NCBI GenBank assembly: GCA_032622095.1
Contig: CP136065.1
Coordinates: 149,677,577-149,741,576 of the forward strand
Direction of reading: 5' to 3'
Source of the DNA: Siphonodentalium dalli
Taxonomy: Eukaryota > Mollusca > Scaphopoda > Gadilida > Siphonodentaliidae
Length of the DNA: 64,000 nt
In this document: in pieces, positions 11,439 to 22,896 of the stretch
Layout of the letters: every line of letters begins with the position of its first letter
Numbering within the stretch: the first letter of the stretch is position 1
The notes under the pieces: model-generated
Databases searched by the model: none
Told to the model about the DNA's origin: nothing
The model's input: only the letters and a program-made list of their open reading frames with translations
Position numbers and translations under genes: made by a program

Positions 11439-12497
11439 ATTGTATACCATTTCCGATATTTAAAATAAAAATATTCAGTTCAGTTCTTATAGTAAAAACT
11501 TTATCTATCAACAGATTTTGATGCAAGAAAACCTCATCGAAAATGTCTGACGATCTTCATGGGTACTCAAATGACTTCCTGGCAGTCAGTTCGCAAGAAA
11601 AATACATGTTTGCAAAGTTTGCGACCAAATCATCTCTTTTTGTCCCCGAAAAAAAAAATCCAGATATGAGTTACAAAAACAAGCAAGCGTGTCAAGCATA
11701 ATGACAGAGATTTTTTAGTAGATTACACTTTCAGAACCATATTAAATTTTGTCCGCAGTTTGTTAAATTGCCAAAAATGTATTCTTTCTGAAATCAAAGG
11801 CTTTAAAATTTAACATTTCTATACTGAATGAATTCTCCCATTTAGTTATAAAACTCCACATTGGAATGGTCTTGGCACAATGCCAACATTATTGGTTTCA
11901 AATGACCCTACATCAAATTGATGGAAATCAAGTTTCTCTTCAGATGGATGTGTGAATGACAGGTGCTTGTTCCCAAGACATAATTGTTGATCCCAAGGAA
12001 TTTATCAATATTATGCTATGTTAGTTATAGAATTTGTCTTCATATTTTTCCGTGACAACTGTATATGGCTGCCACTCTGGCCCACCCCCCTCGCTCGTCG
12101 ACCCTCTGGCCCATATATGATGCCGAAAACAAGAGTGACTTGTTAAATACATACATGTATATTGACTTGTTTGAGTGTGTGAAACTGATAAGTTAGTACT
12201 CAGGCAATATGCCAACCTGGGGAATGTAGAATTCTACTTATGTTGCCGAAAATTGCAAAGAAATTGACCATACTTCTCCATAGAACACATCGTCTGAATT
12301 ACACTGATTTGTAAATATTTACATCTCAATTCGGGACAAAACTATGGGCGAACACAAATGATTTTGCCATCGAGAGTCATTGCATTTAATTAATATATAA
12401 GAATGAGTGTGTTGTCAATTTGGATTAATATTCATAAAAATAACAACTTTGAGCAAGGTTATTCTCCATTTCTATTTGATCTACCCTTCCGGAGTGT
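11439..12497. other. intron 1, unassigned part
   Basis: AT-rich intronic sequence without a recognisable element end or exon. Confidence 0.4.
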
Positions 12498-12974
12498 TTA
12501 AAGGTACTCAACCCGATAAAACTCCTCTCAATTACTATTTCAATGGCTTCGGGGGTCAAAAATATTTGATTCGAGTCGAGGAAGTCACCCATCAAAGCTC
12601 AGATTTGTTAGATATCGATTTTAGAAATCTATTATTTTTCATTATCGGGAATACTATCTGGCCCAGAACTCAATCAAAATTGCGTTAAAATTACCACTTG
12701 ATTTTAGAGTTATTCATCCTTGTCTGTTTGAATAGATTTGGAGTACACATCCAGAGCAGATTACGGCAGTTATTAGTACTGATCTCGAGAACATAACAAA
12801 TTTGAAAAATCAATATCTAATAACTCTGAGCTTTGTTTGATGGGTTCCTCGACTGGAATCAAATATTTTTTACCCCCAAAGCCAAAGAAATAGTAATATA
12901 GGACCCTCTGATCGGATTGTTGTTGTTGGAATCTGTTGAGATGGGGACCCTCTTTATGGGTTGAGTACCTTTAA
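12498..12974. mobile_element. TTAA-flanked palindromic MITE (family B), intron 1 copy
   Basis: It is bounded by TTAA, then AGGTACTCAACCCGAT on the left and the matching GGGTTGAGTACCT before TTAA on the right. The two halves are inverted copies with TTCGAGTCGAGGAA and ATTTTTTACCCCC-like blocks. It is 477 bp with no transposase. The same family is at 31357, 42204, 52086 and 54181. Confidence 0.82.
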
Positions 12975-13037
12975 CATCACTTTAAATAACTGAGTAGGAG
13001 ACTTCATTCAATACTGTAGCCTTGGTCTAATTTGCAG

Positions 13038-13196
13038 TTTTTCAAGGGAAGTGCTTCAAAGAGAAGAGGCAGAGGAAGGGCAAGGCAATTGACAGACCTC
13101 GCAAACAAACCACCAAGCTTCTTTGAGAGACCATCTAACAGAGAAAACACGGCCGCCTTGAAACCAAAGATTGAGAGAGTCAAACCTCAAATTATG
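13038..13196 (+). CDS. RRM-like RNA-binding protein, coding exon 2
   Basis: This exon encodes residues 65-117. It begins after the acceptor TAATTTGCAG in phase 0 and ends at the donor ATG|GTAAGC, also phase 0. The segment is basic and contains SKRRGRGRARQL, an Arg/Gly-rich stretch that in many RNA-binding proteins contacts RNA or acts as a nuclear localisation signal. Here that role is only inferred. Its flanking donor and acceptor both match consensus, and the length (159 nt) is a multiple of three. Confidence 0.72.
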
Positions 13197-13270
13197 GTAA
13201 GCATAAGTTTATGACAGATACCTTTTTTGCCATTTCATGATATTATATCTAAAAACGGCAGGAACAAACC

Positions 13271-13403
13271 TGGAAATAGTGTCGGACATTGCAGAATGAG
13301 GTTCCCAGAGGGGGAATTCATTGATGCTATCCTGCATGGCAGGCTAGCATCACCATATTCACTCTCTGGGGACCTCATTCTGCAAATGACAGACACACTA
13401 GCA
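13271..13403. mobile_element. palindromic MITE (family F), intron 2
   Basis: A near-perfect palindrome centred near 13337: GCAGAATGAGGTTCCCAGAG on the left and CTCTGGGGACCTCATTCTGC on the right, with GATGCTA/TAGCATC inside. The outer words AATAGTGTCGGACATT and AATGACAGACACACTA extend the inverted repeat. Confidence 0.75.
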
Positions 13404-14024
13404 GGGTTTCCGTTACTATGGATCAGCGTCCTTGGAATGGCCTCATTTCCTTCGCTGATGATCTGTTTGAGACATACATGTACCGAAAGTGAATAGCAAT
13501 CTATCGTAAAAAAATCTGACTGTAACGGGAGTTCGAGTGTTAATACAGAATACTGTTTAAAAAGTGGGTCAATTGTGTAGGTTACCGGTACAGTGTAACC
13601 CTTTGAAATAAAATCTCCAAAACTACAACACAATGTTTGGTGTGCAGTCAAATAGTGACGTTGTATACAGTGTAATACACATATGAAAATGTCCCGGTAA
13701 AATCAAAGAATGCCGGACTGCTGAGTGCGGATATTTTGCTCACAGGATTTCTGTGGATGAAACTACTCCCGCTCGGAGATCAAAGTATGGTCAATAATAA
13801 TTTTGTTATCCCGCCTGAGGGCCCCAAGCACAAATGCATAAATTACGATGCACATATTCACATTTCCCACCAAAACTCAATTATATTTCATAAAACCGGG
13901 GCTAAAACTCTGTTCATAGCAGTGGTCCTAACTATAGTTGTCGGACTAATGCAGACTATTGAACAAGCTACTGTTCCGAGTTGGAACGATTTCGCTACCA
14001 TTCATATTACGTCGCTATAAATAT

Positions 14025-14371
14025 CTTGGGAGTTTACCATTATTTCCGAATCTTGTGGCCATCTTGGATTTTACATTTGAAAAATATTGGAGAAATATTT
14101 GAAAATTAACAGGCATGTTAGGGATCACCTCTAAATTGGAGTTGTCAAATTTGAACTGGCTGCTGGCAACCACCTTGGATTTTATTATTTGCATCACTAT
14201 ATACTTCGGCATGCCATACATCCAACATTTTTTTATCCAATTGATCCCAAACTTCATATGGGCTCTTCGGGTTGACCTCTGGTATTACTTAAACATTTAA
14301 ACTTTCCTCATTCCTTATCGCATTGACTATCCCCTCTCCAAGTTGAGCTACAGTGTCATTGACAATTTCAT
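14025..14371 (+). repeat. tandem-array element (family R) fragment abutting exon 3
   Basis: It shows TTTACCATTATTTCCGAAT, GCCATCTTGGATTTTAC and CTTCATATGGGCTCTTCGGG words, and finishes with the family's right end AAGTTGAGCTACAGTGTCAT. The exon 3 acceptor AG is at 14375-14376, immediately after this end. Confidence 0.75.
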
Positions 14372-14376
14372 TTTAG

Positions 14377-14888
14377 GACTGGTCTGAGGAATCCGATGAA
14401 TATGTTTCCAAGTTCTTCAATGTACCTCAGAATAAATTTGAAATGAGGCGACCTGAACCAGTCATTAAAGACGGCTGGTTGGAGCAAGAAGCAGAATTTC
14501 CATCTCTGTCATCGTCAACTCAGAGAGTAAGCAAGAGCAGAACTGGGCCACAACATAGTCACTTGCGTCAAGAAGATTATAATGCAATCTACTCTGATGC
14601 GCACAATGACGTTAATCTCTACTCAGATAGATTGCATGATTCAAGCAAAAGCTGTGATAATTTAACATGTGATACAAATATCCCCAAAGATAGATTGTCT
14701 GATGATGTCATCTCCATTGTGGAACTCAGTGATTCATCGTGGCAAATGAGCGGGAATTACATCATTCAGATAGAGGGTGTTCCATCAGGTGCTAACCTAA
14801 ATGAACTTGTCAGTCAGATATCAAACTTCGGAAACGTTCTGGAGCAGGAAGTTAGGAAGCAAAATGGCGGACTAATAGTGAGATACAG
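14377..14888 (+). CDS. RRM-like RNA-binding protein, coding exon 3
   Basis: This 512 nt exon encodes residues 118-287 and ends in phase 2 at a strong donor, ACAG|GTGAGT. The first part (DWSEESDEYVSKFFNVP) joins exon 2 in phase 0. An AEFPSL motif follows near residue 157, then a Ser/Asp-rich low-complexity linker. From about residue 244 the pattern changes to NYIIQIEGVPSGANLNELVS, ISNFGNVLEQEVRK and GGLIVRYR. These fit strand 1, helix 1, strand 2 and strand 3 of an RNA-recognition motif. The aromatic RNP residues are not fully canonical, so the fold is likelier than the binding mode. The domain is completed by exons 4 and 5. Confidence 0.75.
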
Positions 14889-14937
14889 GTGAGTTACTGA
14901 TCAACATATTAGTTTAACTCGTTCTTTACTATATTGA

Positions 14938-15085
14938 TTCTCCCGTTCAGTTATTAAAGTATACATTGTGGTGGTCTATTATTCATTTGGAGGGATGTTC
15001 AGGAAATATAAGCAGACGACAAGATATTAAAAAGTGCAGAAGGAATCTTATTCATTGGTGGGAAATGTTCATTATAATCTAATTT
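14938..15085 (+). repeat. dispersed repeat (family S)
   Basis: TCAGTTATTAAAGTATACAT, TCTATTATTCATTTGGAGGG and TTGGTGGGAAATGTTCA recur at 59688-59836 on the same strand, and inverted near 49262-49470 and 50415-50590. No termini were defined. Confidence 0.6.
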
Positions 15086-15135
15086 TGGGACTAAGTAACC
15101 TGCGTCAAGACTTTTACCCCTTTACATATAACATT

Positions 15136-15289
15136 TAAGAAATAACTCTTGTTTCGAATAAGGTAATGCAATTATAACCGAAAAGTTTGAAAACAAATTC
15201 TATAATACGTGTAGCACCGTTATAGTAAATTTGTCTTAAACTTTTTGGTTATAACTCATAACCTTAATTGAAACAAGAGTTATTTCTTA
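15136..15289. repeat. short inverted repeat, MITE-like hairpin
   Basis: TAAGAAATAACTCTTGTTTC at 15136 is exactly complementary to the 20 bases ending at 15289. The inverted similarity continues inward (AATAAGGT and ACCTTAATT, ATAACCGAAAAGTTT and AAACTTTTTGGTTAT). Confidence 0.7.
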
Positions 15290-15587
15290 TAATTTAATCC
15301 GTCATGTTACAGGAGAACCACCATAAGTATAAGGTATAAGTATAAAAGAAGGGTAAAACTTTTGAGATTATTGCCGCGAAAAGATGCATCCAACATTGAA
15401 ATTATCATGCACGCTGTCAGTCAAACATCCAATTGTCGATTCATCAAGTGGCATCATAAATTTGCTTTTGATTGGCTAGTGAGCAGTGTCCATGCACTGG
15501 TCAACTGGATATATAGATGCTAAAGTGCTGTTATATCATTATTTTTTTAAGCAAATATGTTGTAAATAACCATAGCCTGCATAGTAG

Positions 15588-18500
15588 AGGAGCGGTCTTG
15601 ACCAGAATTTTTTTTTTTTAATTTTTTCTTTTACACACGGAAAAATTATATATCATATGAAAGTAGAAGATGTAGGCTTCATGTTCCGCCCTGCTGTAAA
15701 ATGTGAAAGTGGTGCCGTTGCCATGGAAACAGAATGTAACCAATGTAGACACAGTTTGATATTAAACCATTTCCGCAAATGGTAAAAACTAATTTAAGCC
15801 CATTCTAGGACAGGAACAGACGTTGAAGATCATTTATTGAGGATTTGTCCACTATAACTATGTTCCAACGATTCCATTAGTAAATAGGATGCACATATAG
15901 GTTATACGGGTCTTTATTGCCATTTTGGGGTGAAAAATGGTGATTTTTGCAAAAAATGCGATAATTTTGGAATTGGGACATTTATTGAATACTACATTGG
16001 TTACAGTAATAATTTATGCATTATTATGATGGCATCATACGTGTACTTAAAATTAATTTGGATAAAACTGCCGAAAAGGCCCAATAACAAGAGAAATACC
16101 TGTTACCATGGAAACGATATTTAAAAATACAAAAAATGCCGTTATTGGAAAGAAATGAAGACCTATAACCCTTGCGACACAATATAACTTTTTGAAATTT
16201 GTTTTTTATGACCTGCACTTTTAATCCGGACTTCTGTGTTGGGTAATTGATGCGGTTTATTCAGCTGTTGTCATGGAAACGGACCAAATTTCGCCAAATA
16301 ATGATGTTTTTTTTCCCATAGAGCTGACATTTAAAGCATGTAATTTTATGAAGCAAAGCGTATTATGACAACCCGTTATAGATGTCTCAAAACCTTTTTC
16401 AAAGATTACTATTTCCCAATTATCCTAGTAATAGCTAGGATGCACATATAGGATATGAAGGTTTTATTGCCATTTTGGGGTAAAAACTGTTAATTTTTGC
16501 AAAAATGCGATAATTTTGGAATTGAAACATTTATTTGATACTACATTTGTTACAGTATTAATTTATACATATTATGATGGCTTCTTACGTGTGCTTCAAT
16601 CTAGTTTTGATAAAACTGCAGAAAAAGCCCAATACCCTGAGAAATACCTATCACCATGGAAACGATATTAAAAAATACACAAAATTTCATTATTGGAAAT
16701 AAATGAAGTTCTATAACCATTGCGACACAAATTAACTTTTTGAATAATGAATAATGATGTTTTCCCCTATAAACCGGACATTTAAATTGTGAATTTTATA
16801 AGGCAAAACATATTGTAACAACCTGTTATAGGTATCTCAAAAACTTCAACTCATATATATAATACAATAGGGGATAAGATCACCCCTAAGACGACTTTCC
16901 TGCAGGTTTGCCAGACAAATTTACCAGTATGTGAACGCACCCTGACATGGTACTCATCGGACTCAGAGTCCACGTGTTTTGATCATTTTATTCCCAATTT
17001 CTCAGCTGTTTCTGTGGATCTAGACGAAAATTGTCTAAATAGTGATGTGTTTTTTGCACAATTTTTTTTATTATTGGAAATTGTGTGAAAAATTACGGGT
17101 ATGTTTAAAAACCAACACCACATATCTGGAAAATGCCATGATAGGATTTTAAAAGATTCGCTGTCTGGGAATTATGAAACTGATTTGAAAGCAAATAGTT
17201 GATGATCATAAGCTACATCCCTAAATAGTAATTACCTGTACTTACTCAGAATAACGGCATAACAAGTTCCTCGAATATATCACATCCGAACCCATTTGGG
17301 TCAAATGTAGACCTGCATGATTAAAATGGGTCAGGTAGTGTGATAATAGTGAGGATTGCTATGCAAATGCAGTGATATGGTACGCCATAGCTGCCTTATG
17401 TCAAGTTCAGGCAATATATCCGGTTAATATATCAATATATGTGGTTAGTTAGTCAATAGATGCAGCCTCTTTGCAATTATATTTGGCTACTTTGTCAATA
17501 TTGGAGGTTAGTTAGTCAATATATGCAGCTAATTTGTCAATATATGTGGTTAGTTAAGTCAATATATGCAGCTACTTTGCAAATATATGCAGCTATGTTT
17601 CCAATATATGTGGTTAGTTGGTCAATATATGTAGCAAATTAGTCAATATATGCGGTTAGTTAGTCAATATATGTCGTTAGTTAGTCATTATATGCAGTTA
17701 CTTAGTCAAGATATGTGTCAGTTAGTCATGATATGCAGCTACTTGGTCAATAGGTGTGGTTAGTTAGTCATTATGTGTAGATACTTAGTCAATAAATGCG
17801 GTTAGTTAGTCAATATATGCATCTACTTTGTCTAAGTAGCTGCATATAAATGACAAACTGACCACATATATTACAAAGTAGCTGCATATAATGACTATCT
17901 AACCTCATATATTGACTAAGTAGCAAAATATAATGACTAACTGATCACATATATTGACTAAGTAGTTGCATATAATGACTGACTAACACATATATTGACA
18001 AAGAAACTGCATATCATGACTAACTAACCGCATATATTGACTAAGTAGCTGCATATAATAACTAACTAACTGCTTATATTGACTAAGTAACTGCATATTA
18101 TGACTAACTAACTGCTTATATTGACTGAGTAACTGCATATAATGACTAACTAACCACACATGTTGACTAAGTATCTACACATAATGACTAACTAACTGCT
18201 TATATTGACTAAGTAGCTGCATATAGTGACTAACTATCCGCATATATTGACAAAGTAGCTGCATATAATGACTAACTGACCACATATATTGACTAAGTAG
18301 TTGCATATAATGACTAACTAACCGCATATATTGACCAAGTAGCTGCATATAATGACTAACTGACCAAATATTGACTAATTATTTGCATATAATGACTAAC
18401 TGATCGCATATATTGACTAAGTAGATGAATATAATGACTAACTGACCACAAATATTGACTAAGTAGTTGCATATAATGACTAACTAACCACATATATTGA

Positions 18501-20746
18501 CTAAGCAGCTGCAAACAATGACTAACTAATCATATATATATATATATTGATAAAGTAACTGGATATATTGTCAATGCAATTGCACATTTTGGCAAAATAT
18601 ATGTATATATTGACTAACTTACCACATTTATTGACAAAGAAACTGCATATAATGACTAACTAATTGAATATATTGACTAAATTGCTACATATATTGACTA
18701 ACTAACCAAATTAATGGACAAAGTATTGACGAACTAACCACATATATTGGAAACGTAGCTGCATATATTTGCAAAGTAGCTGCATATATTGACTTAACTA
18801 ACCACATATATTGACAAGTTAGCTGCATATATTGACTAACTAACCTCCAATATTGACAAAGTAGCCACATATAATTGCAAAGAGGCTGCGTCTATTGACT
18901 AACTAACCACATATATTGATATATTAACCGGATATATTGCCTGAGCTTGACATAAGGCAGCTATGGCGTACCATATCACCGCATTTGCATAGCAATCCTC
19001 ACTATTATCACACTACATGACCCATTTTAACCATGCAGGTCTACATTTGACCCAAAGGGGTTCGGATGTGATATATTCCAGGAACTTGTTATGCCGTTAT
19101 TCTGAGTAAGTACAGGTAATTACTATTTAGGGATGTAGCTTATAATCATCAACTATTTGCTTTCAAATCAGTTTCATAATCCCAGACAGCGAATCTTTTA
19201 AAATCCTATCATGGCATTTTCCAGTTACGTGGTGTTGGTTTTCAAACATACCCGTAATATTTTTTTGCAAAACACATCACTATTTAGACAATTTTCGTCT
19301 AGATCCACAGAAACAGCTGAGAAATTGGGAATAAAATGATCAAAACACGTGGACTCTGAGTCTGATGAGTACCATGTCAGGGTGCGTTCACATAATGGTA
19401 AATTTGTCTGGCAAACCTGCAGGAAAGTCGTCTTAGGGGTGCTCTTATCCCCTATTGTATTATATATATGAGTTGAAGATTTTGAGAAACCTATAACAGG
19501 TTGTTACAATATGTTTTGCTTGATAAAATTCACAATTTAAATTTCCGGTTTATAGGGGAAAACATCATTATTCATTATTCAAAAAGTTAATTTGTGTCGC
19601 AATGGTTATAGAACTTCATTTCTTTCCAATAATGAAATTTTGTGTATTTTTTAATATCGTTTCCATGGTGATAGGTATTTCTCAGGGTATTGGGCTTTTT
19701 CTGCAGTTTTATCAAAACTAGATTGAAGGACACGTAAGAAGCCATCATAATATGTATAAATTATTACTGTAACCAATGTAGTATCAAATAAATGTTTCAA
19801 TTCCAAAATTATCGCATTTTTGCAAACATTAACAGTTTTTACCCCAAAATGGCAATAAAACCTTCATATCCTATATGTGCATCCTAGCTACTACTGGGAT
19901 AATTGGGAAATAATAATCTTTGAAAAAGGTTTTGAGACATCTATAACGGGTTGTCATAATACGCTTTGCTTCATAAAATTACATGCTTTAAATGTCAGCT
20001 CTATGGGAAAAAAAACATCATTATTTGGCGAAATTTGGTCCGTTTCCATGACAACAGCTGAATAAACCGCATCAATTACCCAACACAGAAATCCGGATTA
20101 AAAGTGCAGGTCATAAAAAACAAATTTCAAAAAGTTATATTGTGTCGTAAGGGTTATAGGTCTTCATTTCTTTCCAATAACGGCATTTTTTGTATTTTTA
20201 AATATCGTTTCCATGGTAACAGGTATTTCTCTTGTTATTGGGCCTTTTCGGCAGCTTTATCCAAATTAATTTTAAGTACACGTATGATTCCATCATAATA
20301 ATGCATAAATTATTACTGTAACCAATGTAGTATTCAATAAATGTCCCAATTCCAAAATTATCGCATTGTTTGCAAAAATCACCATTTTTCACCCCAAAAT
20401 GGCAATAAAGACCCGTATAACCTATATGTGCATCCTATTTAATACTGGAATCGTTGGAACATAGTCATAGTGGACAAATCATCAATAAATTATCTTCAAC
20501 GTCTGTTCCTGTCCTAGAATGGGCTTAAATTAGTTTTTACCATTTGCGGAAATGGTTTAATATCAAACTGTGTCTACATTGGTTACATTCTGTTTCCATG
20601 GCAACGGCACCACTTTCACATTTTACAGCAGGGCGGAACATGAAGCCTACATCTTCTACTTTCATATGATGTATAATTTTTCCGTGTGTAAAGAAAAAAA
20701 TTAAACTCGAAAAATATGCCCCGTTGGGGCCAAGACCGCTCATCTA
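15588..20746. mobile_element. giant foldback element, about 1.85 kb inverted arms, in intron 3
   Basis: The left arm (about 15588-17460) and right arm (about 18895-20746) are highly similar inverted copies. Examples: GAGCGGTCTTG at 15597 against CAAGACCGCTC near 20730; GGAAACAGAATGTAACC near 15725 against GGTTACATTCTGTTTCC near 20579; and CTGCAGGTTTGCCAGACAAA near 16901 against its complement near 19408. The centre is a tandem array that itself reverses orientation near 17828. No transposase frame is visible. The arrangement matches foldback-type elements with long complex terminal repeats, but no target duplication was found, so a segmental inverted duplication is the alternative. Confidence 0.85.
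17400..18930. repeat. dimeric satellite array with a mirror-point at the core of the foldback
   Basis: The unit is about 42 bp, made of two related halves of about 21 bp: TTGACTAAGTAGCTGCATAT and TGACTAACTAACCGCATATA. From about 17400 to 17828 the units read in one orientation; from there to about 18930 they read in the other. The reverse part is longer (about 1.1 kb against 0.43 kb), so the array has changed length on one side of the centre. Confidence 0.85.
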
Positions 20747-21275
20747 TAGGTTGTTAGCTGTACATCAATTACGTTAATCTATTAATTAATTGGTGGCGAT
20801 GCACTAATATTACATACATGATTAACATCTGTAATGAAAATGAGTTATATAATATACATGTACATATATACACACCCATATGCATACATATACACACATG
20901 CGTATTCACACATACATAGTGTCTCACCATCCATCTGGTTTTCCGTTTGGGTACAATAGCTGTGTAGTTAATTAACTCTTCAGTTTGTATCAGGTGGATA
21001 CATTATGTAGGTAGGCCTGGGTGGATGCCTATATACTGTACATGTAGTAAAATACAGTTTAAGCTAGAGTTTCTATTTTATCCTTCAAATTCAACCAGTT
21101 ATGGCTCTCGGTACAATATTGTCTGGCAAATCAATTCATTTCTGACTAATAATTTCAGCTTTAAAAATATAGCTAGATATTTCGAACTTGGTATGAAAAA
21201 TATGAGATTAGAACTTGATTTCGAAATTTTATTGTGATGATAATAATTCGTTTTATTTATTTGTTATGTTTTTAG
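20747..21275. other. intron 3, 3' part
   Basis: It contains a degenerate AC/AT microsatellite near 20860-20920 (ATACATGTACATATATACAC and similar words). Nothing else is recognised before the acceptor of exon 4. Confidence 0.45.
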
Positions 21276-21340
21276 ATTGAACAGTCAGGATGCTTGTGAC
21301 TGGAGTGAGTCTTGCCTTAATGGTGAACGCTTATGGCCAG
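21276..21340 (+). CDS. RRM-like RNA-binding protein, coding exon 4 (65 nt)
   Basis: The acceptor TATGTTTTTAG precedes it. Its first base completes the split codon from exon 3. It reads LNSQDACDWSESCLNGERLWP, which fits helix 2 of an RNA-recognition motif and the turn into the last strand. The donor CCAG|GTGATC is weaker than the others. If it were not used, the frame would stop at 21355-21357. Because 65 is not a multiple of three, including or skipping this exon changes the reading of exon 5. Confidence 0.58.
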
Positions 21341-21683
21341 GTGATCCATTAATTTAATATAAAATACATATTATCTGTGATAACAACAGGCTGTGGAAAG
21401 TGTTCGCATTGGGTACAGTTAAAAAATCATACATAGTTTGTTAAAATATTATTACCAAGGAAAAAATAGAACATATTTGTTCTTATTTTCATTATCAATA
21501 ATGCTCCAGTGACAAAATTCTATTTGTTGAAACCAATGTTTGTAAACAATCCCCTGTAACAGCAGCCATTGTTTAATGTTTTTTACCATGAACAATAACT
21601 CTAAAATGCAGACAACGTAGATTATAGCAAATAATGAAATTGGTAAAATTTTAACACCTTGAGATGCAAATATGTTTTTAGCT

Positions 21684-22010
21684 CACCTCATCTGTCCGTC
21701 TGTCAACAATTCTTTGAACATCTTCTCCTCTGGAACCGTAACACCGAATTGGTTCATATTTGGTGTGGATGTTCCCTAGGTGACTCTCATTCAGATTTGT
21801 TCAAATGAGGTCGTGAACCCGGTCAAATAGTTGCGAAGCTTGGACCATAACTCTTTTCTGCCATAGTAATTCTTACAGCGACTTCTTCTCGAATTTCATT
21901 AGGCCAAATGGGTTCATATTTGGTACAAAGGGTCCTTGGGGGACTGTGGTTCGGATTTGTTCAAATGAGGTCACTGGGTCAAATGTGGGCGGAGCCAGTG
22001 ACATAAATCA
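21684..22010. repeat. dispersed repeat (family L)
   Basis: TGTCAACAATTCTTTGAACA, TGGTTCATATTTGGTGTGGA and CAGATTTGTTCAAATGAGGT repeat within this stretch as two related units, and again at 25000-25320. It follows the same plan as array family R (a fixed phrase per unit) but is otherwise different. Confidence 0.6.
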
Positions 22011-22439
22011 ATTTTGTTTTTTTTAAATTCAGATTTTTTGACCTTTCTCAATTTAACAAACAAAAATATTATTTTTTAAACATGTTATAAAATTTGAAAA
22101 TTTGAAAAAAGTGACACCATTATAACATCTGTAGAGGTATGAAACTTTACTCTTTAATGAAATTATGGAAACATTCCACCCTCCCCCACACACCCCCCTC
22201 CCACATGGCACAGACCCACCCTGCCATCAACCAACATCCATTCCAAGCCATATCACCACAGAAGCATATATATCTGCAAAGACACAGGTCATTAATTTAG
22301 ATTAGAATAATAGATGACATCTGGCTAGTTTATGTAAACATATCTGTAGCAATTTAAAAACAAACTGGTGCTCCCAAGGTTAGGTGATGACTGATAGGTT
22401 TCCCTGACATTCAATGGTATTGTGAATGGCTTAGATTTC

Positions 22440-22870
22440 TTCAAGTCTGGAAATAGTGTGTCTGACATTTACAGAGTGAGGTCCCCAGATGGTGAATTTA
22501 GTGTTGCTACCCCATGCAGCATGCTAGCATCACCAAATACACCCTCCAGGGACCTAATTCTGCTTAGGCCTCATCTTCTGGGAAGTATCCTAAGTATCAA
22601 ATTGACAGTTTATTATAGTCACTATTTTCCACCTGTTCAGATTCAATGTCCCCCTAATTTGCAGAAGATAAAATGCATAATTGAGGTGCTCAATGGGTGT
22701 GTATCACCAACTTCAACTGTAGGACTTCAATCTGTTCCTAGGTTTTTATTGGCCATTGAGGCCTAATCAGATTGAGGATGAATTCAGTGATGCTAGCCTG
22801 CCTTACGGAATATTGTCATTAAATTCACCTTTGGGGACCTAATTCTGCAAATGTCAGACATACTAAATTC
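22440..22870. mobile_element. full-length family F element with two palindromic ends
   Basis: A palindrome at about 22447-22566 and a partial one at about 22763-22870 flank a middle that matches the middle of 53220-53620 (TCATCTTCTGGGAAGTATC, AATGCATAATTGAGGTG, TATCACCAACTTCAACTG). Together these show that the full family member is about 400-430 bp. Confidence 0.7.
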
Positions 22871-22896
22871 AGGCTTGGCCATTTCATATTATTTTC

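Noticed and set aside
17460-18870. Regularly spaced short repeats that could look like a CRISPR array, and open frames within them
   Set aside because: There are no unique spacers; the units are contiguous and degenerate. The mirror-image frames on the two strands are simply the satellite read both ways.
15930-20392. Identical-looking 64-codon frames at 15930-16218 and 20104-20392 on both strands
   Set aside because: They come from the inverted arms of the foldback. No start context or family resemblance supports them.
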